Source: Ga0074130 sp035492055 (lineage in GTDB: Bacteria; Pseudomonadota; Gammaproteobacteria; Burkholderiales; Rhodocyclaceae). Taken from it: a stretch of 60,628 nt of DNA. Shown here in pieces: positions 1-8,733 of this stretch. The stretch lies in contig DATJJR010000094.1 of assembly GCA_035492055.1 (NCBI GenBank), positions 1 to 60,628 of the forward strand, in the 5' to 3' direction. Positions within the stretch are counted from its first letter, which is position 1. Each line of letters opens with the position of its first letter. A program made the translations under genes and the position numbers. Under the pieces are notes generated by a model. That model had not been told where the DNA came from and did no database searches. It saw only the letters and a program-made list of their open reading frames with translations.

Positions 1-216
1 AAACTCATTGCGGATTTTGAAGCCAACCAGATATGGGATGCGCCTATCGTGACGGAAATCGTACCGCTGGGAAAGTTCTGGCCGGCGGAAAACTACCATC
101 AGGATTACTTTGCCAATAATCCCTTCCAGCCCTACTGCATGGCTGTCGTCGGACCAAAGGTGCGCAAGATTCGCGAGCAGTTCAAGGAATTGATCAAGCC
201 TGAACTTCGCGGCTGA
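1..216 (+). CDS. msrA: Peptide methionine sulfoxide reductase MsrA, C-terminal part
   Basis: This is the last 71 codons of a reading frame that enters from the left edge and stops with TGA at 214-216. It contains the YHQDYFANNP segment typical of the MsrA C-terminal half, followed by PFQPYC and a basic helix-like tail. MsrA reduces the S-epimer of methionine sulfoxide in proteins, using thioredoxin for regeneration. The catalytic GCFWC-type Cys near the N-terminus lies outside the window, so completeness and activity cannot be judged. A strong terminator follows directly. The assignment rests on the conserved C-terminal motif alone. Confidence 0.85.
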   Translation, partial: KLIADFEANQIWDAPIVTEIVPLGKFWPAENYHQDYFANNPFQPYCMAVVGPKVRKIREQFKELIKPELRG

Positions 217-225
217 AAAACAAAA

Positions 226-260
226 CGCCGACTGGATCAAAAATCCGGTCGGCGTTTTTT
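226..260. terminator. Bidirectional intrinsic terminator between msrA and the FKBP gene
   Basis: A 10-bp stem (226-235 with 245-254, one G-T type mismatch) encloses a 9-nt loop. It has a T-run at 255-260 on the plus strand and an A-run at 222-225 on the other side, so it can stop both convergent genes. Confidence 0.85.
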
Positions 261-294
261 CAACTGCGCTCGTTGAATTTGGTTTTGGCGCGAC

Positions 295-639
295 TTAATT
301 CAGGCCAAGCAGCTCAACCTCGAACACCAGCGTGGCATTGGGGGGAATCACACCGCCGGCGCCACGTTCACCGTAGCCGATTTCCGGCGGAATCGTGAGC
401 TTGCGGGTACCGCCGATCTTCATGCCCTGCACACCTTCGTCCCAACCGCGAATCACCCAGCCGCGGCCAAGCGGAAATTCGAAGGGTTCGTTGCGATCCT
501 TGCTCGAATCGAACTTGGTACCGTCGGTCAACCAGCCGGTGTAGTGAACCGATACCGTCTGGCCCACGGCGGCCGTTGCGCCGTCGCCCTCGACGATTTC
601 TTCAATGATCAGGCCACTGGCCGTGGTAGTCGTGCTCAT
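295..639 (-). CDS. FKBP-type peptidyl-prolyl cis-trans isomerase
   Basis: The 114-residue protein is a single FKBP domain. It catalyses cis-trans isomerisation of X-Pro bonds and probably acts as a cytoplasmic folding helper, because no signal peptide is seen. Diagnostic segments are VSVHYTGWLTDGTKFDSS, the GWVIRGWDEGVQGMK stretch that lines the active site, IPPEIGYGERG and IPPNATLVFEVELL. The open frame runs far upstream into the c-di-GMP gene, but that extension has no homology. Two adjacent ATGs occur at 642 and 639, and GGAG sits at better spacing for the second. It is convergent with msrA. Confidence 0.92.
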   Translation of the reverse strand: MSTTTTASGLIIEEIVEGDGATAAVGQTVSVHYTGWLTDGTKFDSSKDRNEPFEFPLGRGWVIRGWDEGVQGMKIGGTRKLTIPPEIGYGERGAGGVIPPNATLVFEVELLGLN

Positions 640-665
640 CATGTTGCTCCGGATAAAAACCCGGA

Positions 666-3278
666 TTATGCCGGAAGCTGGGAGGCCAGCTGCGCAAAAT
701 TGGTCGCCAGCAGCGCTGGCACCTTTTCGGCCGACACCGGCGGCGAAAACAGATAGCCCTGGCACATGTCGCATTGATGCTGCGCCAGACGCGTGAGCTG
801 CGCAACGGTTTCGACACCTTCGGCCACGCATTCAAGACCCAGGCTGCGTGAGAGACCGAGAATCGCCACGACGATGGACTCGTCTTCCTTACTCGTGCAC
901 ACATCATCCACGAAGCTTCTGTCGATCTTCAACTTGTGCACCGGGAAGCGGCGCAGCAGCGACAGACTGGAGTATCCGGTACCGAAATCATCGATGGCGA
1001 TACGCACACCCATCGCCTCGAGTTCGCGCAACTTCTCACTGGCCTCATCGACGTCGTGCATCAACGCCGACTCAGTAATCTCGATCTCCAGCAAATGCGC
1101 CGGCTGGCCGCTTTCACGTAACACTGAACGCACGCTGTCGACCAGGCCGCGATGACGGAACTGGCGGGGTGACAGATTCACGGCAATCGGCATGAACGGC
1201 AATCCCGCCTGTTGCCACTCACGATTCTGTCGCATGGCTTCGGCCAAGACCCATTCACCAAGCGGGATGATGAGGCCGCTTTCCTCCGCCACCGGAATGA
1301 ACTCAGCCGGCGAAACCAGGCCGACCTCAGGGTCGCGCCAACGCACCAAGGCCTCGAAACCGCGTACCGCCCCGGTACGATGCTCGACGATGGGTTGGTA
1401 ATAAAGGACAAACTGCGTTTCTTCAAGCGCCGTGCGCATGCGCTGTTCCAGCGTGAAGAAGCGCAGCGCACGCTCGTTCATGTGCGTATTGAAGAACTGG
1501 AAATTATTGCGGCCTTCGGATTTGGCGTGATACATGGCCGTATCCGCATTTTTCATCAGCGTATAAGCGTCCGTCCCGTCATCCGGAAACAGGCTGATGC
1601 CGATCGATGGCGTCGCGCGCAACTCGTGCCCGTGGATGACCACCGGAGAGGCAAGCACGGCGAGCATTTTGTCGGCCACACGGGCGGCATCCCCGGACTC
1701 GGACACGTCAGGCAATACGATCACGAACTCGTCACCGCCGAGACGCGACACCGTATCGACGGCACGCACGACGCCGGACAGTCTCGCAGCAACAGACTTG
1801 AGCAGGTCATCGCCGACATCGTGACCGAGCGAGTCATTAATGCTTTTGAAACGGTCGAGGTCGATGAACATCACCGCAACGCGATGTTCATTGCGAACCG
1901 CCTGTGTCAATGCCTGTTCAAGCCGGTCATGCAGCAAGGCCCGATTGGGCAACCCGGTCAGCGCGTCATGATGGGCAACGTGCCAAATCCGTTGCTCGGC
2001 GCGCGCGCGCTCAAATACCTCGTCCTGTAGCTGGCGATTGGCTTCGGCAAGTTCCGTGGTGCGCTCGACCACACGCTGCTCCAGCGTCTCATGCGCCTGC
2101 GCCAAGGCCATTTGCGCGCGATGACGCTCGGTCACGTCTTCAATGATCCAGACGACGCTGCCATCGTCGACGATTCTGCCGGTAGCGCGAACCCAGATCA
2201 GGTGACCATCGGCATGACGCATGCTCGATTCGCCGATATAGATGTCGGCTTCCTCGAGTGCCTGCGCAAAACGCTGCGCATGCATGTGGAAATCTTCTTC
2301 GCTGAAATACAGGATGCGCGTGGATTGACCGACAAGATCTTCCTCGGCATAGCCGAAGATCTCGGCCAGGCGGCGATTGCAACGTAATACCTGGCGGCTA
2401 CGCAGGAACATGATGCCGACCGCAGCATTGTCGAAGATCATGCTTTGCTCGTCGAGCGCCTGCTGAATGCGCTCGGAAGCAAGTTTCTGCTCGGTAATGT
2501 CTTCCAGCAGCCAGACGGAACCGGCATGGACATCCTGCGCATCGAAAACACGTCCGCTGATACGCGCCCAGAAGCTTTCGCCAGTACGGCGCTGCAGCCT
2601 TTGCTCGATCCGCCAGGCCTCGCCCGTCACCAGGTGTTCGCTGAATTCGGCACGTACCTGGATGAACTCCTGTTCGGACAGGTAGAGCAAGCGTACAGGC
2701 TGACCGAAAATATCACCCGGTGCATAACCGAGGATTTCATCGAAACGATTGTTGCAGCGGGCAATCCGGCCATGGCGCACCACGGCGATGCCAATCAATG
2801 CGGTCTCGAAAATACTGACCAGCTCCGACGTGGATTGACGCAGGGCTTCACGCAACGTGCGATCGCGCGTGACGTCTTCCATGATCCAGATCGTGCCCTC
2901 GTTGGGGTTATCCGGATCAACAGCCTTCGCCGACACCTTGCACCAGAACAGCGAGCCATCGCGGCGGCGCATCTCGAACTCGCCGCGGTACGAATCACCG
3001 CGCGCCAGAATGGGGCCAACAACGCTGCCGATGTCCTCATACGCGGCATCGGAGGGATAGATGGCACGGCCGGGCAATCCGATGAACTCGCTCATCGCAT
3101 AGCCGAACATCTCGGCACACAACGCATTGCAGCGCTGCATCAGCCGATTGCTGGTAAAAAGGATGCCGACGGTGGCGTTGTCGAAAATGGCCTGCAGCTC
3201 CAATCGACTTGCCACCGGCCGCCGCTCCTCCTGCCGGCTCTCGGTTTCTGCGATGCTTGTTACGGTTCCCTTGGCCAC
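666..3278 (-). CDS. PAS-PAS-PAS-GGDEF-EAL c-di-GMP turnover protein
   Basis: This 870-residue soluble sensory protein has three PAS domains in the first ~400 residues, each ending in a W-xx-EDVT/I-like signature, then a coiled coil, a GGDEF domain and an EAL domain. The cyclase motif is intact (RLGGDEFVIVLPD). An RAVD inhibitory I-site sits five residues before GGDEF, so product inhibition is possible. The EAL domain keeps EALVRW, the DDFGTGYSSL loop, KIDRSFV and VAEGVET, so phosphodiesterase activity is also expected. The start is GTG, preceded by GGGAGAGG at good distance. No transmembrane segment is visible, so the signal is probably cytosolic (redox, oxygen or small ligand). Which activity dominates cannot be told from sequence. 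Confidence 0.93.
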   Translation of the reverse strand: MAKGTVTSIAETESRQEERRPVASRLELQAIFDNATVGILFTSNRLMQRCNALCAEMFGYAMSEFIGLPGRAIYPSDAAYEDIGSVVGPILARGDSYRGEFEMRRRDGSLFWCKVSAKAVDPDNPNEGTIWIMEDVTRDRTLREALRQSTSELVSIFETALIGIAVVRHGRIARCNNRFDEILGYAPGDIFGQPVRLLYLSEQEFIQVRAEFSEHLVTGEAWRIEQRLQRRTGESFWARISGRVFDAQDVHAGSVWLLEDITEQKLASERIQQALDEQSMIFDNAAVGIMFLRSRQVLRCNRRLAEIFGYAEEDLVGQSTRILYFSEEDFHMHAQRFAQALEEADIYIGESSMRHADGHLIWVRATGRIVDDGSVVWIIEDVTERHRAQMALAQAHETLEQRVVERTTELAEANRQLQDEVFERARAEQRIWHVAHHDALTGLPNRALLHDRLEQALTQAVRNEHRVAVMFIDLDRFKSINDSLGHDVGDDLLKSVAARLSGVVRAVDTVSRLGGDEFVIVLPDVSESGDAARVADKMLAVLASPVVIHGHELRATPSIGISLFPDDGTDAYTLMKNADTAMYHAKSEGRNNFQFFNTHMNERALRFFTLEQRMRTALEETQFVLYYQPIVEHRTGAVRGFEALVRWRDPEVGLVSPAEFIPVAEESGLIIPLGEWVLAEAMRQNREWQQAGLPFMPIAVNLSPRQFRHRGLVDSVRSVLRESGQPAHLLEIEITESALMHDVDEASEKLRELEAMGVRIAIDDFGTGYSSLSLLRRFPVHKLKIDRSFVDDVCTSKEDESIVVAILGLSRSLGLECVAEGVETVAQLTRLAQHQCDMCQGYLFSPPVSAEKVPALLATNFAQLASQLPA

Positions 3279-3332
3279 ATCCTCTCCCGTTGGTGGCTGC
3301 CCCGCGATAAACCCTCAGTACGTCTCCACTGC

Positions 3333-4220
3333 TTATTTTTCTAGAACACGCAGCAAGTTTGACGTATCTTCCTTGCCCCAACCTGATGCCATCAATGCGT
3401 TCAATTGCTGCCACACCTGCGCCGAAATCGGCAACGGCGCCCCCGCGCGCGCGGCCTCGTCCATGATCAGCGCGTAGTCCTTGTGGTGCAGGCGTGCTTC
3501 GATGCCAGCAGCAAAATCACGGCGTGCCATCTTGTCGCCGAAGAAATCTAGCACACGCGAGCCTGCAGAACCGGCCTGCATCGCGCTCATGACGCGAGCG
3601 AAGTCCACTTTGTTGGCTGCAGCCAAATGCGCTGCCTCGGCAACGGCCTGGATCGCAGCCACCATGACCATCTGATTGCAGGCCTTGGTGATCTGACCAG
3701 CGCCGGTGGGACCGACATGAACGATGGTCTTGCCCATCAATTCAAACAACGGCTTGATGCGCGCGAAAACCTCCGGCTTGCCGCCTGCCATGATGGCCAG
3801 CGTGCCATTCTGCGCGCCCATGCCGCCACCCGACACCGGTGCGTCGAGGAAATCAATGCCGCGAATGGCCAGATGACCGGCGATCTTGCGGGCCATGGTC
3901 GGTGCGATGGTGCTCATGTCGACATGCACCGTGCCGCGCGCAAGGCCATGGATCAGGCCGTTTTCGCCGCTGGTTCCGTTCAATACAACCTGTTCCACAT
4001 CGTCGCCCGTGGTGATGATCGTGAAAACGATATCGCTGTGCCTGGCCAGCTCGGCCGGCGAAGCGCGGAACGTTGCACCGTTCGCCACGGCATCAGCTGC
4101 GCTGGCTTCTCGCCGCGCCCACACCGATACTTCATGACCGCCCTTGATCAAATGCTGCACCATGGGATTACCCATGACGCCAAGGCCGATGAAACCAATC
4201 TTCATTGACTCGGCTTTCAT
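3333..4220 (-). CDS. NAD(P)-dependent beta-hydroxyacid dehydrogenase (tartronate semialdehyde / 3-hydroxyisobutyrate type), copy 2
   Basis: The 295-residue protein has an N-terminal Rossmann fold (GFIGLGVMGNPM) and the family signature FLDAPVSGGGMGA. The catalytic Lys is in the GQITKACNQ helix. Such enzymes reduce short 3-oxoacids or oxidise 3-hydroxyacids, for example tartronate semialdehyde, 3-hydroxyisobutyrate or succinic semialdehyde; the exact substrate is unclear. The start codon overlaps the stop of the upstream paralogue by 4 nt (ATGA), indicating translational coupling. An internal ATG at 4205 is an alternative start (MKIGFIG). It lies in one transcription unit with copy 1 and the DUF4202 gene. 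Confidence 0.88.
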   Translation of the reverse strand: MKAESMKIGFIGLGVMGNPMVQHLIKGGHEVSVWARREASAADAVANGATFRASPAELARHSDIVFTIITTGDDVEQVVLNGTSGENGLIHGLARGTVHVDMSTIAPTMARKIAGHLAIRGIDFLDAPVSGGGMGAQNGTLAIMAGGKPEVFARIKPLFELMGKTIVHVGPTGAGQITKACNQMVMVAAIQAVAEAAHLAAANKVDFARVMSAMQAGSAGSRVLDFFGDKMARRDFAAGIEARLHHKDYALIMDEAARAGAPLPISAQVWQQLNALMASGWGKEDTSNLLRVLEK

Positions 4221-5122
4221 TGCACGGCCTCCTCGTCAATGCCGCTCATGCGTTCGAAGAGCTTGAGCATCCCCGTCGTGTCGATCTCGCCCATGCCACT
4301 GCCAACCATGCCGTTATAAAGCTGCAGTGCGGCCGCAGCCGTCGGCAATTGCAGATGCTGGGCATGCGCGGCGTCGAGGACAATGCGCAAATCCTTCTGG
4401 TGCATCCAGGCCTTGAAGCCGGGCGTGAAATTGCGGTCGAGCATGCGCTTGCCATGCATTTCGAGAATACGGCTGGCGGCAAAACCGCCGAGCAACACTT
4501 CGCGCATGCGCTGGGCGTCCACGCCGGCCTTGTGCGCAAAGTTGATCGCCTCGGCCACAGCCGGCACGCCAACACCGGTGATGATCTGATTACAGGCCTT
4601 GGCAACTTGTCCTGCGCCAACACCACCGATCAGCGTGACCGATTTGCCCAGCAGATCGAACAAGGGCTTCACTCGCGCAAAAACAGCCTCTTCGCCACCG
4701 ACCATGATGGTGAGTTGCGCATTGATGGCACCGCTTTCGCCGCCCGAGACTGGCGCATCGAGAAAGTCGATGCCGCGCTCGAATAGCGCCGTCGCCACTT
4801 CGCGCGCTGTTGCCGGTGCAACCGTGCTCATGTCGACGACGATGAGCCCACTACGCCCGCCCTGCGCCACGCCGCCTTCGCCTAGGATGACCTGATGCAC
4901 ATCGGGCGAATCCGCCACCATGGTGAAGACAATGTCGCTGGCCGCAGCAACCTCCGCCGCAGATGCATGCACCGTATAACCCGCGAGACCGGTGTATTGC
5001 GCCAGCGCCTGCGGGCGGCGCGCCCAGATATGCAGGTTATGGCCGACCTTGGCGAGGTTACGCGCCATCGGCGCACCCATCAGGCCTAGGCCAATAAATC
5101 CAATATTGGATCCGATATTCAT
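4217..5122 (-). CDS. NAD(P)-dependent beta-hydroxyacid dehydrogenase, copy 1
   Basis: The 301-residue protein has the same architecture as its downstream neighbour: Rossmann motif GFIGLGLMGAPM, DAPVSGGESGA, and a catalytic Lys in the GQVAKACNQ stretch. It is probably a tartronate semialdehyde reductase or 3-hydroxyisobutyrate dehydrogenase-like enzyme. I chose ATG at 5122. A TTG at 5137 directly follows the stop of the DUF4202 gene and would add five residues (MKADA). That extension resembles the first residues of copy 2, which suggests a duplicated gene junction. No strong ribosome-binding site is visible for either start. Confidence 0.86.
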   Translation of the reverse strand: MNIGSNIGFIGLGLMGAPMARNLAKVGHNLHIWARRPQALAQYTGLAGYTVHASAAEVAAASDIVFTMVADSPDVHQVILGEGGVAQGGRSGLIVVDMSTVAPATAREVATALFERGIDFLDAPVSGGESGAINAQLTIMVGGEEAVFARVKPLFDLLGKSVTLIGGVGAGQVAKACNQIITGVGVPAVAEAINFAHKAGVDAQRMREVLLGGFAASRILEMHGKRMLDRNFTPGFKAWMHQKDLRIVLDAAHAQHLQLPTAAAALQLYNGMVGSGMGEIDTTGMLKLFERMSGIDEEAVQ

Positions 5123-5137
5123 GGCGTCAGCTTTCAA

Positions 5138-5743
5138 TCAATCTGCAATGGCTTTGAGAATCAGGGGTGTCAGCGCCTGCGGCAAGGCAATGTTGCCCTT
5201 CAGGGTGAAATCGCGCGCACTGGCAGACATCTTGAGCCAGGTCTTGCGAATGATGTCGCACCACTTGGCCTCGTCGTATTCCGGATGCTGCGCGGCAAAG
5301 CCGACCAGGTAGTGTTCGATGAACACCAGTGAAGCGACATCTTCCAGCAGTTGCGTATCGTCGCTGGTCTTGATGCCCTTCTTGGCAACGATGCGCTCGA
5401 CCTGCGCAATGCTGGCATCGTCGTAGCCAGCGTCGCGCATCAGCGTGCCTGCGGTATCGGCGTGGAACTTGTAGAGGCCGGTACGCCATTGCTTGTAGCC
5501 AACCGGCGTCATCGGGTAGGTATTGCGCGGCACCGTCCAGCGCTTGATGTGCTGAGCACGTACGGCCAGGCGCACGATCTCGCTGGCATCCGGTGCGAAA
5601 CGCTGCAGCATTTCGCTCATGCGCTCGGCGTACAACAACTCCTTGGGACGCCCCGACTCCAGATTGGGGTCGGTGGCATTGGCCGCATCGAATAAATGAA
5701 TCGCCTGTTCAAAACGGCGCTGCTGGGAATGATCTGGATTCAA
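5138..5743 (-). CDS. DUF4202 family protein
   Basis: This 201-residue soluble protein resembles the DUF4202 family of mostly helical proteins without assigned activity. Visible features are conserved His and Trp residues (RAQHIKRW, GYKQWRTGLYKFHA) and an acidic helix near LLEDVASLVFIEHYL, compatible with a metal-binding or HD-like helical fold, although no classical HD motif is certain. The start is TTG, but GAGG lies six nt upstream and no ATG fits before the conserved region. The gene is divergent from the nitrate reductase and leads the two dehydrogenase genes with no gap. A link to nitrogen assimilation is suggested only by position. Confidence 0.75.
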   Translation of the reverse strand: MNPDHSQQRRFEQAIHLFDAANATDPNLESGRPKELLYAERMSEMLQRFAPDASEIVRLAVRAQHIKRWTVPRNTYPMTPVGYKQWRTGLYKFHADTAGTLMRDAGYDDASIAQVERIVAKKGIKTSDDTQLLEDVASLVFIEHYLVGFAAQHPEYDEAKWCDIIRKTWLKMSASARDFTLKGNIALPQALTPLILKAIAD

Positions 5744-5767
5744 GCTTCACCTCGCTTTGGATAGGCA

Positions 5768-5773
5768 ATTATA
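5768..5773 (-). promoter_or_regulatory. Candidate -10 element (TATAAT) for the DUF4202 operon
   Basis: On the minus strand the hexamer TATAAT lies about 25 bp upstream of the TTG start. No convincing -35 box stands at 16-18 bp, so this is a weak sigma-70 call. Confidence 0.35.
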
Positions 5774-5816
5774 ACGAGTGCCCGAACGCACCAAGCCAAG
5801 GCAGAAGCAGCATCGA

Positions 5817-5833
5817 CGCACCATCGCCGTGCA
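5817..5833. promoter_or_regulatory. NtrC-like dyad upstream of the nitrate reductase
   Basis: CGCACC-ATCGC-CGTGCA contains a perfect GCAC-N7-GTGC dyad and differs from TGCACC-N5-GGTGCA at two positions. Its centre is about 85 bp upstream of the predicted sigma-54 transcription start, a usual distance for an enhancer. Confidence 0.5.
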
Positions 5834-5883
5834 CACATGGACATGAACTGCCGCTTAAACCTTGCAATTTGGATGCAACTTTC

Positions 5884-5899
5884 TGGCACACCATTTGCA
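5884..5899 (+). promoter_or_regulatory. Sigma-54 promoter of the nitrate reductase gene
   Basis: TGGCACACCATTTGCA matches the -24/-12 consensus TGGCACRNNNNTTGCW at every defined base. The predicted start of transcription is near 5910, only about 4 nt before the ATG, so the message may be almost leaderless. Confidence 0.8.
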
Positions 5900-5913
5900 A
5901 TGGTTCCAGCATC

Positions 5914-8670
5914 ATGGCTGAAACCAAATCCACCTGTTGTTACTGCGGCGTCGGCTGCGGCGTCATCATCGAACATGAAGCCGGGCAAATTACCGGCGTG
6001 CGCGGCGATCCTGACCATCCCGCCAACTTCGGCCGCCTGTGTACAAAAGGTTCTACGCTGCATCTGACGGCAGCCCCCGAAACACTGCCCTTGCGCGCGC
6101 TGTATCCGGAACTGCGGCCGGAGCGCAACAGCCCGCGCCAGCGAATCAGTTGGGACGAGGCATTCGAGCACGCGGCCGACAAGTTCGCCCAGGTCATTCG
6201 CGATCATGGCCCCGACAGCGTGGCTTTTTACATCAGTGGACAGTTGCTGACTGAGGATTACTATGTTTTCAACAAGCTGGCCAAAGGGCTGATCGGCACC
6301 AATAACGTCGATACCAATTCTCGCCTGTGCATGTCTTCCGCTGTCGCGGGCTACAAGGCCACACTCGGCGCCGACGCGCCACCAACGTGCTACGAAGACC
6401 TCGATACCGACTGCCTTTTCATCACCGGATCGAACACGGCCTTCGCCCATCCCATCGTGTTCCGTCGCATCGAAGATGCCAAGGCTGCAAATCCGGACAT
6501 GAAAATTATCGTCGCCGATCCGCGCCGCACCGACACGGCCGAGCTCGCCGATCTGTATTTGCCGCTGCTGCCGGGCACCGACATCGCCCTTTACAACAGC
6601 ATGCTGCACGTCATGTTGTGGGAAGACCTGATCGACGAGGACTACATTCGCGCCCACACGACAGGCTTTGCCGAACTCAAGGCCATCGTGCGCGAATACT
6701 CGCCCGAAACCATGGCGGGTGTCTGCGGCGTTCCGGCGACCGACATCATTGCCGCCGCGCGCCTTTTTGCTGCCAAGGGCAAGCGCGCCGTGTCGCTGTG
6801 GTGTCAGGGGCTCAATCAATCCGCGCACGGCACGCACAACAATGCCGCGCTGATTCATCTGCATCTCGCCACCGGCAAGATCGGTTCGCAAGGCAACGGA
6901 CCGTTCTCGCTGACGGGCCAGCCGAATGCCATGGGCGGCCGTGAAGTCGGTGGCATGGCCACCTTGCTGTCGGCCCATCGTGAGCTTGCCAATCCTGAAC
7001 ATCGTGCCGAAGTCGCCAAGCTGTGGGGCATTCCGGACGTACCTGCCACGCCTGGACTCGCGGCCGTCGACCTGTTCAAGGCGGTCGGCGAAGGCAAGGT
7101 CAAGGCGCTGTGGATCGCCTGTACCAACCCCGCGCAATCAATGCCCGAGATCGATAAGGTAGTCGAGGCCATCGGTGTCTGCGAATTTGTCGTGGTGCAG
7201 GAAGCCTACGGCAACACCGACACCACCGACCTCGGCGATTTGATTCTCCCGGCCGCAAGCTGGGGTGAAAAAGAAGGCACTGTCACCAATTCCGAACGTC
7301 GTATCACGCGGGTACGGCAAGCTGTACCTGCACCAGGCGAAGCACGCCCAGACTGGCAGATCGTCGTTGATTTCGCGCATCGCCTGGGCCGGAAGCTGGA
7401 CAAAGCCGCGCTTGCGCAACAGCTGTTTCCCTACGTCAAACCCGAAGATGTATTCGACGAACATCGTGAAACCACGCGTGGTCGGGATCTCGACATCACT
7501 GGCATCAGCTACGCCATGCTTGAAGGCAAAGGCCCGCAGCAATGGCCGTTGCGCGAAGGTGAACATACAGGCAAGCAACGCCTGTATTCGGACGGCGTAT
7601 TCCCCACGGCCGACGGCAACGCGCGTTTCCTGCCGACCAAGCATCTCGGTACGGTGGATGTCATCGACGCACGCTTCCCGTTGCGTCTCACCACTGGACG
7701 ACTGCGCGATCAATGGCACGGCATGAGTCGTACTGGCACCGTTGCACGCCTGTACGCACATGAAGCGGAAGCCGTCATCGAACTCAACGCAAGCGACATG
7801 GCACGCCGCAGCCTCAAGGACGGCGATCTCGTCAAGGCAGCCAACAAGCGCGGTCAGATTGTCGTTCGCGTACGTGCGAGCGCCAGCCTGCGACCGGGCA
7901 TTGCATTCATGGCCATGCACTGGGGCCGTCATTTCGTCGATAACGGCGGCGCCAACGTGTTGATGCCGCAAACCTACGACCCGACATCCAAGCAACCTGA
8001 GCTCAAGCACACGTCGATTCGCGTCGAGAAATTCGACCCGCAATGGCGCCTGGTTGCCATGTGCCGCGCCGCTGCATCGAATGAGGAAAAGTCGCCTGGA
8101 TCGAATGTCAGCCCGGCCGACATCATGGCTCGCCTGCCTTACCTGCAATCGTGGCTGCCACGTTTCTCGCACGCCACCCTCGGCCTGGCTGGTCGCGACA
8201 GCACCGTGATCGTGATCCGTGCGTGGATGGAAGCGCCGATGAATCCCGAAGATCTGGCACGCTTCGATGCCGATCTCGGCCTGGAAAGTGAACGCGCCTT
8301 GCGTCTCGACGACAGCAAGCGCGGCATCCAGAAGAGCGCCATGATCACGAACAACGTGTTGACCACAGTTCGGCTTGCCGGTGAAGTGGCTGCTGCCGAT
8401 TGGTTGCAGGAACTGATGACGAGTGGCGCATCGATGATCGAAGCGCGCAAATGGCTGCTCGCGCCGCTGTCACGCCCACCAGTCGCCGGAAAATCGCGCG
8501 GGCGCATCGTGTGCAACTGCTTTGATGTCAGTGAAAACGAAATTGCTGAGGAATATCGCAACGGCTGCGATCTGACCGCACTGCAGGAGAAAAGAAAGTG
8601 CGGTACCTCATGCGGTTCCTGCGTGCCAGAGTTGAAGCGACTGGCGCAGACGCATGTCGCTGCTGCCTGA
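5914..8670 (+). CDS. nasA: Assimilatory nitrate reductase, molybdopterin catalytic subunit
   Basis: The 918-residue cytoplasmic enzyme reduces nitrate to nitrite for nitrogen assimilation. The N-terminus binds a [4Fe-4S] cluster (CCYCGVGCG with NFGRLCTKG). The central domains bind bis-MGD, with SRLCMSSAVAGY, GSNTAFAHP and GQPNAMGGREVGG as typical segments. The last ~60 residues form a BFD-like [2Fe-2S] domain with CNC and CGTSCGSC, as in the Klebsiella-type enzyme. The open frame extends 5' to 5593, but that part is not conserved. ATG 5914 begins just before the first cluster Cys and lacks a Shine-Dalgarno sequence. Its promoter is sigma-54 dependent. The reductant-supplying partner subunit is not nearby. 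Confidence 0.95.
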   Translation: MAETKSTCCYCGVGCGVIIEHEAGQITGVRGDPDHPANFGRLCTKGSTLHLTAAPETLPLRALYPELRPERNSPRQRISWDEAFEHAADKFAQVIRDHGPDSVAFYISGQLLTEDYYVFNKLAKGLIGTNNVDTNSRLCMSSAVAGYKATLGADAPPTCYEDLDTDCLFITGSNTAFAHPIVFRRIEDAKAANPDMKIIVADPRRTDTAELADLYLPLLPGTDIALYNSMLHVMLWEDLIDEDYIRAHTTGFAELKAIVREYSPETMAGVCGVPATDIIAAARLFAAKGKRAVSLWCQGLNQSAHGTHNNAALIHLHLATGKIGSQGNGPFSLTGQPNAMGGREVGGMATLLSAHRELANPEHRAEVAKLWGIPDVPATPGLAAVDLFKAVGEGKVKALWIACTNPAQSMPEIDKVVEAIGVCEFVVVQEAYGNTDTTDLGDLILPAASWGEKEGTVTNSERRITRVRQAVPAPGEARPDWQIVVDFAHRLGRKLDKAALAQQLFPYVKPEDVFDEHRETTRGRDLDITGISYAMLEGKGPQQWPLREGEHTGKQRLYSDGVFPTADGNARFLPTKHLGTVDVIDARFPLRLTTGRLRDQWHGMSRTGTVARLYAHEAEAVIELNASDMARRSLKDGDLVKAANKRGQIVVRVRASASLRPGIAFMAMHWGRHFVDNGGANVLMPQTYDPTSKQPELKHTSIRVEKFDPQWRLVAMCRAAASNEEKSPGSNVSPADIMARLPYLQSWLPRFSHATLGLAGRDSTVIVIRAWMEAPMNPEDLARFDADLGLESERALRLDDSKRGIQKSAMITNNVLTTVRLAGEVAAADWLQELMTSGASMIEARKWLLAPLSRPPVAGKSRGRIVCNCFDVSENEIAEEYRNGCDLTALQEKRKCGTSCGSCVPELKRLAQTHVAAA

Positions 8671-8733
8671 ATGAACAATCGCACAACCGAAACCAGCAGC
8701 TAGGCCCTCTTCGCGACCACTCATCCATACTCG

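Noticed and set aside
1212..2030. Long open frames opposite the c-di-GMP gene (for example 272 aa)
   Set aside because: They are antisense to a well-supported GGDEF-EAL gene, have no family resemblance and follow the codon pattern of GC-rich shadows.
5740..7137. 465-aa frame antisense to the nitrate reductase
   Set aside because: Low-complexity Arg/Gly/Val-rich translation without any motif; the plus-strand frame is unambiguous.
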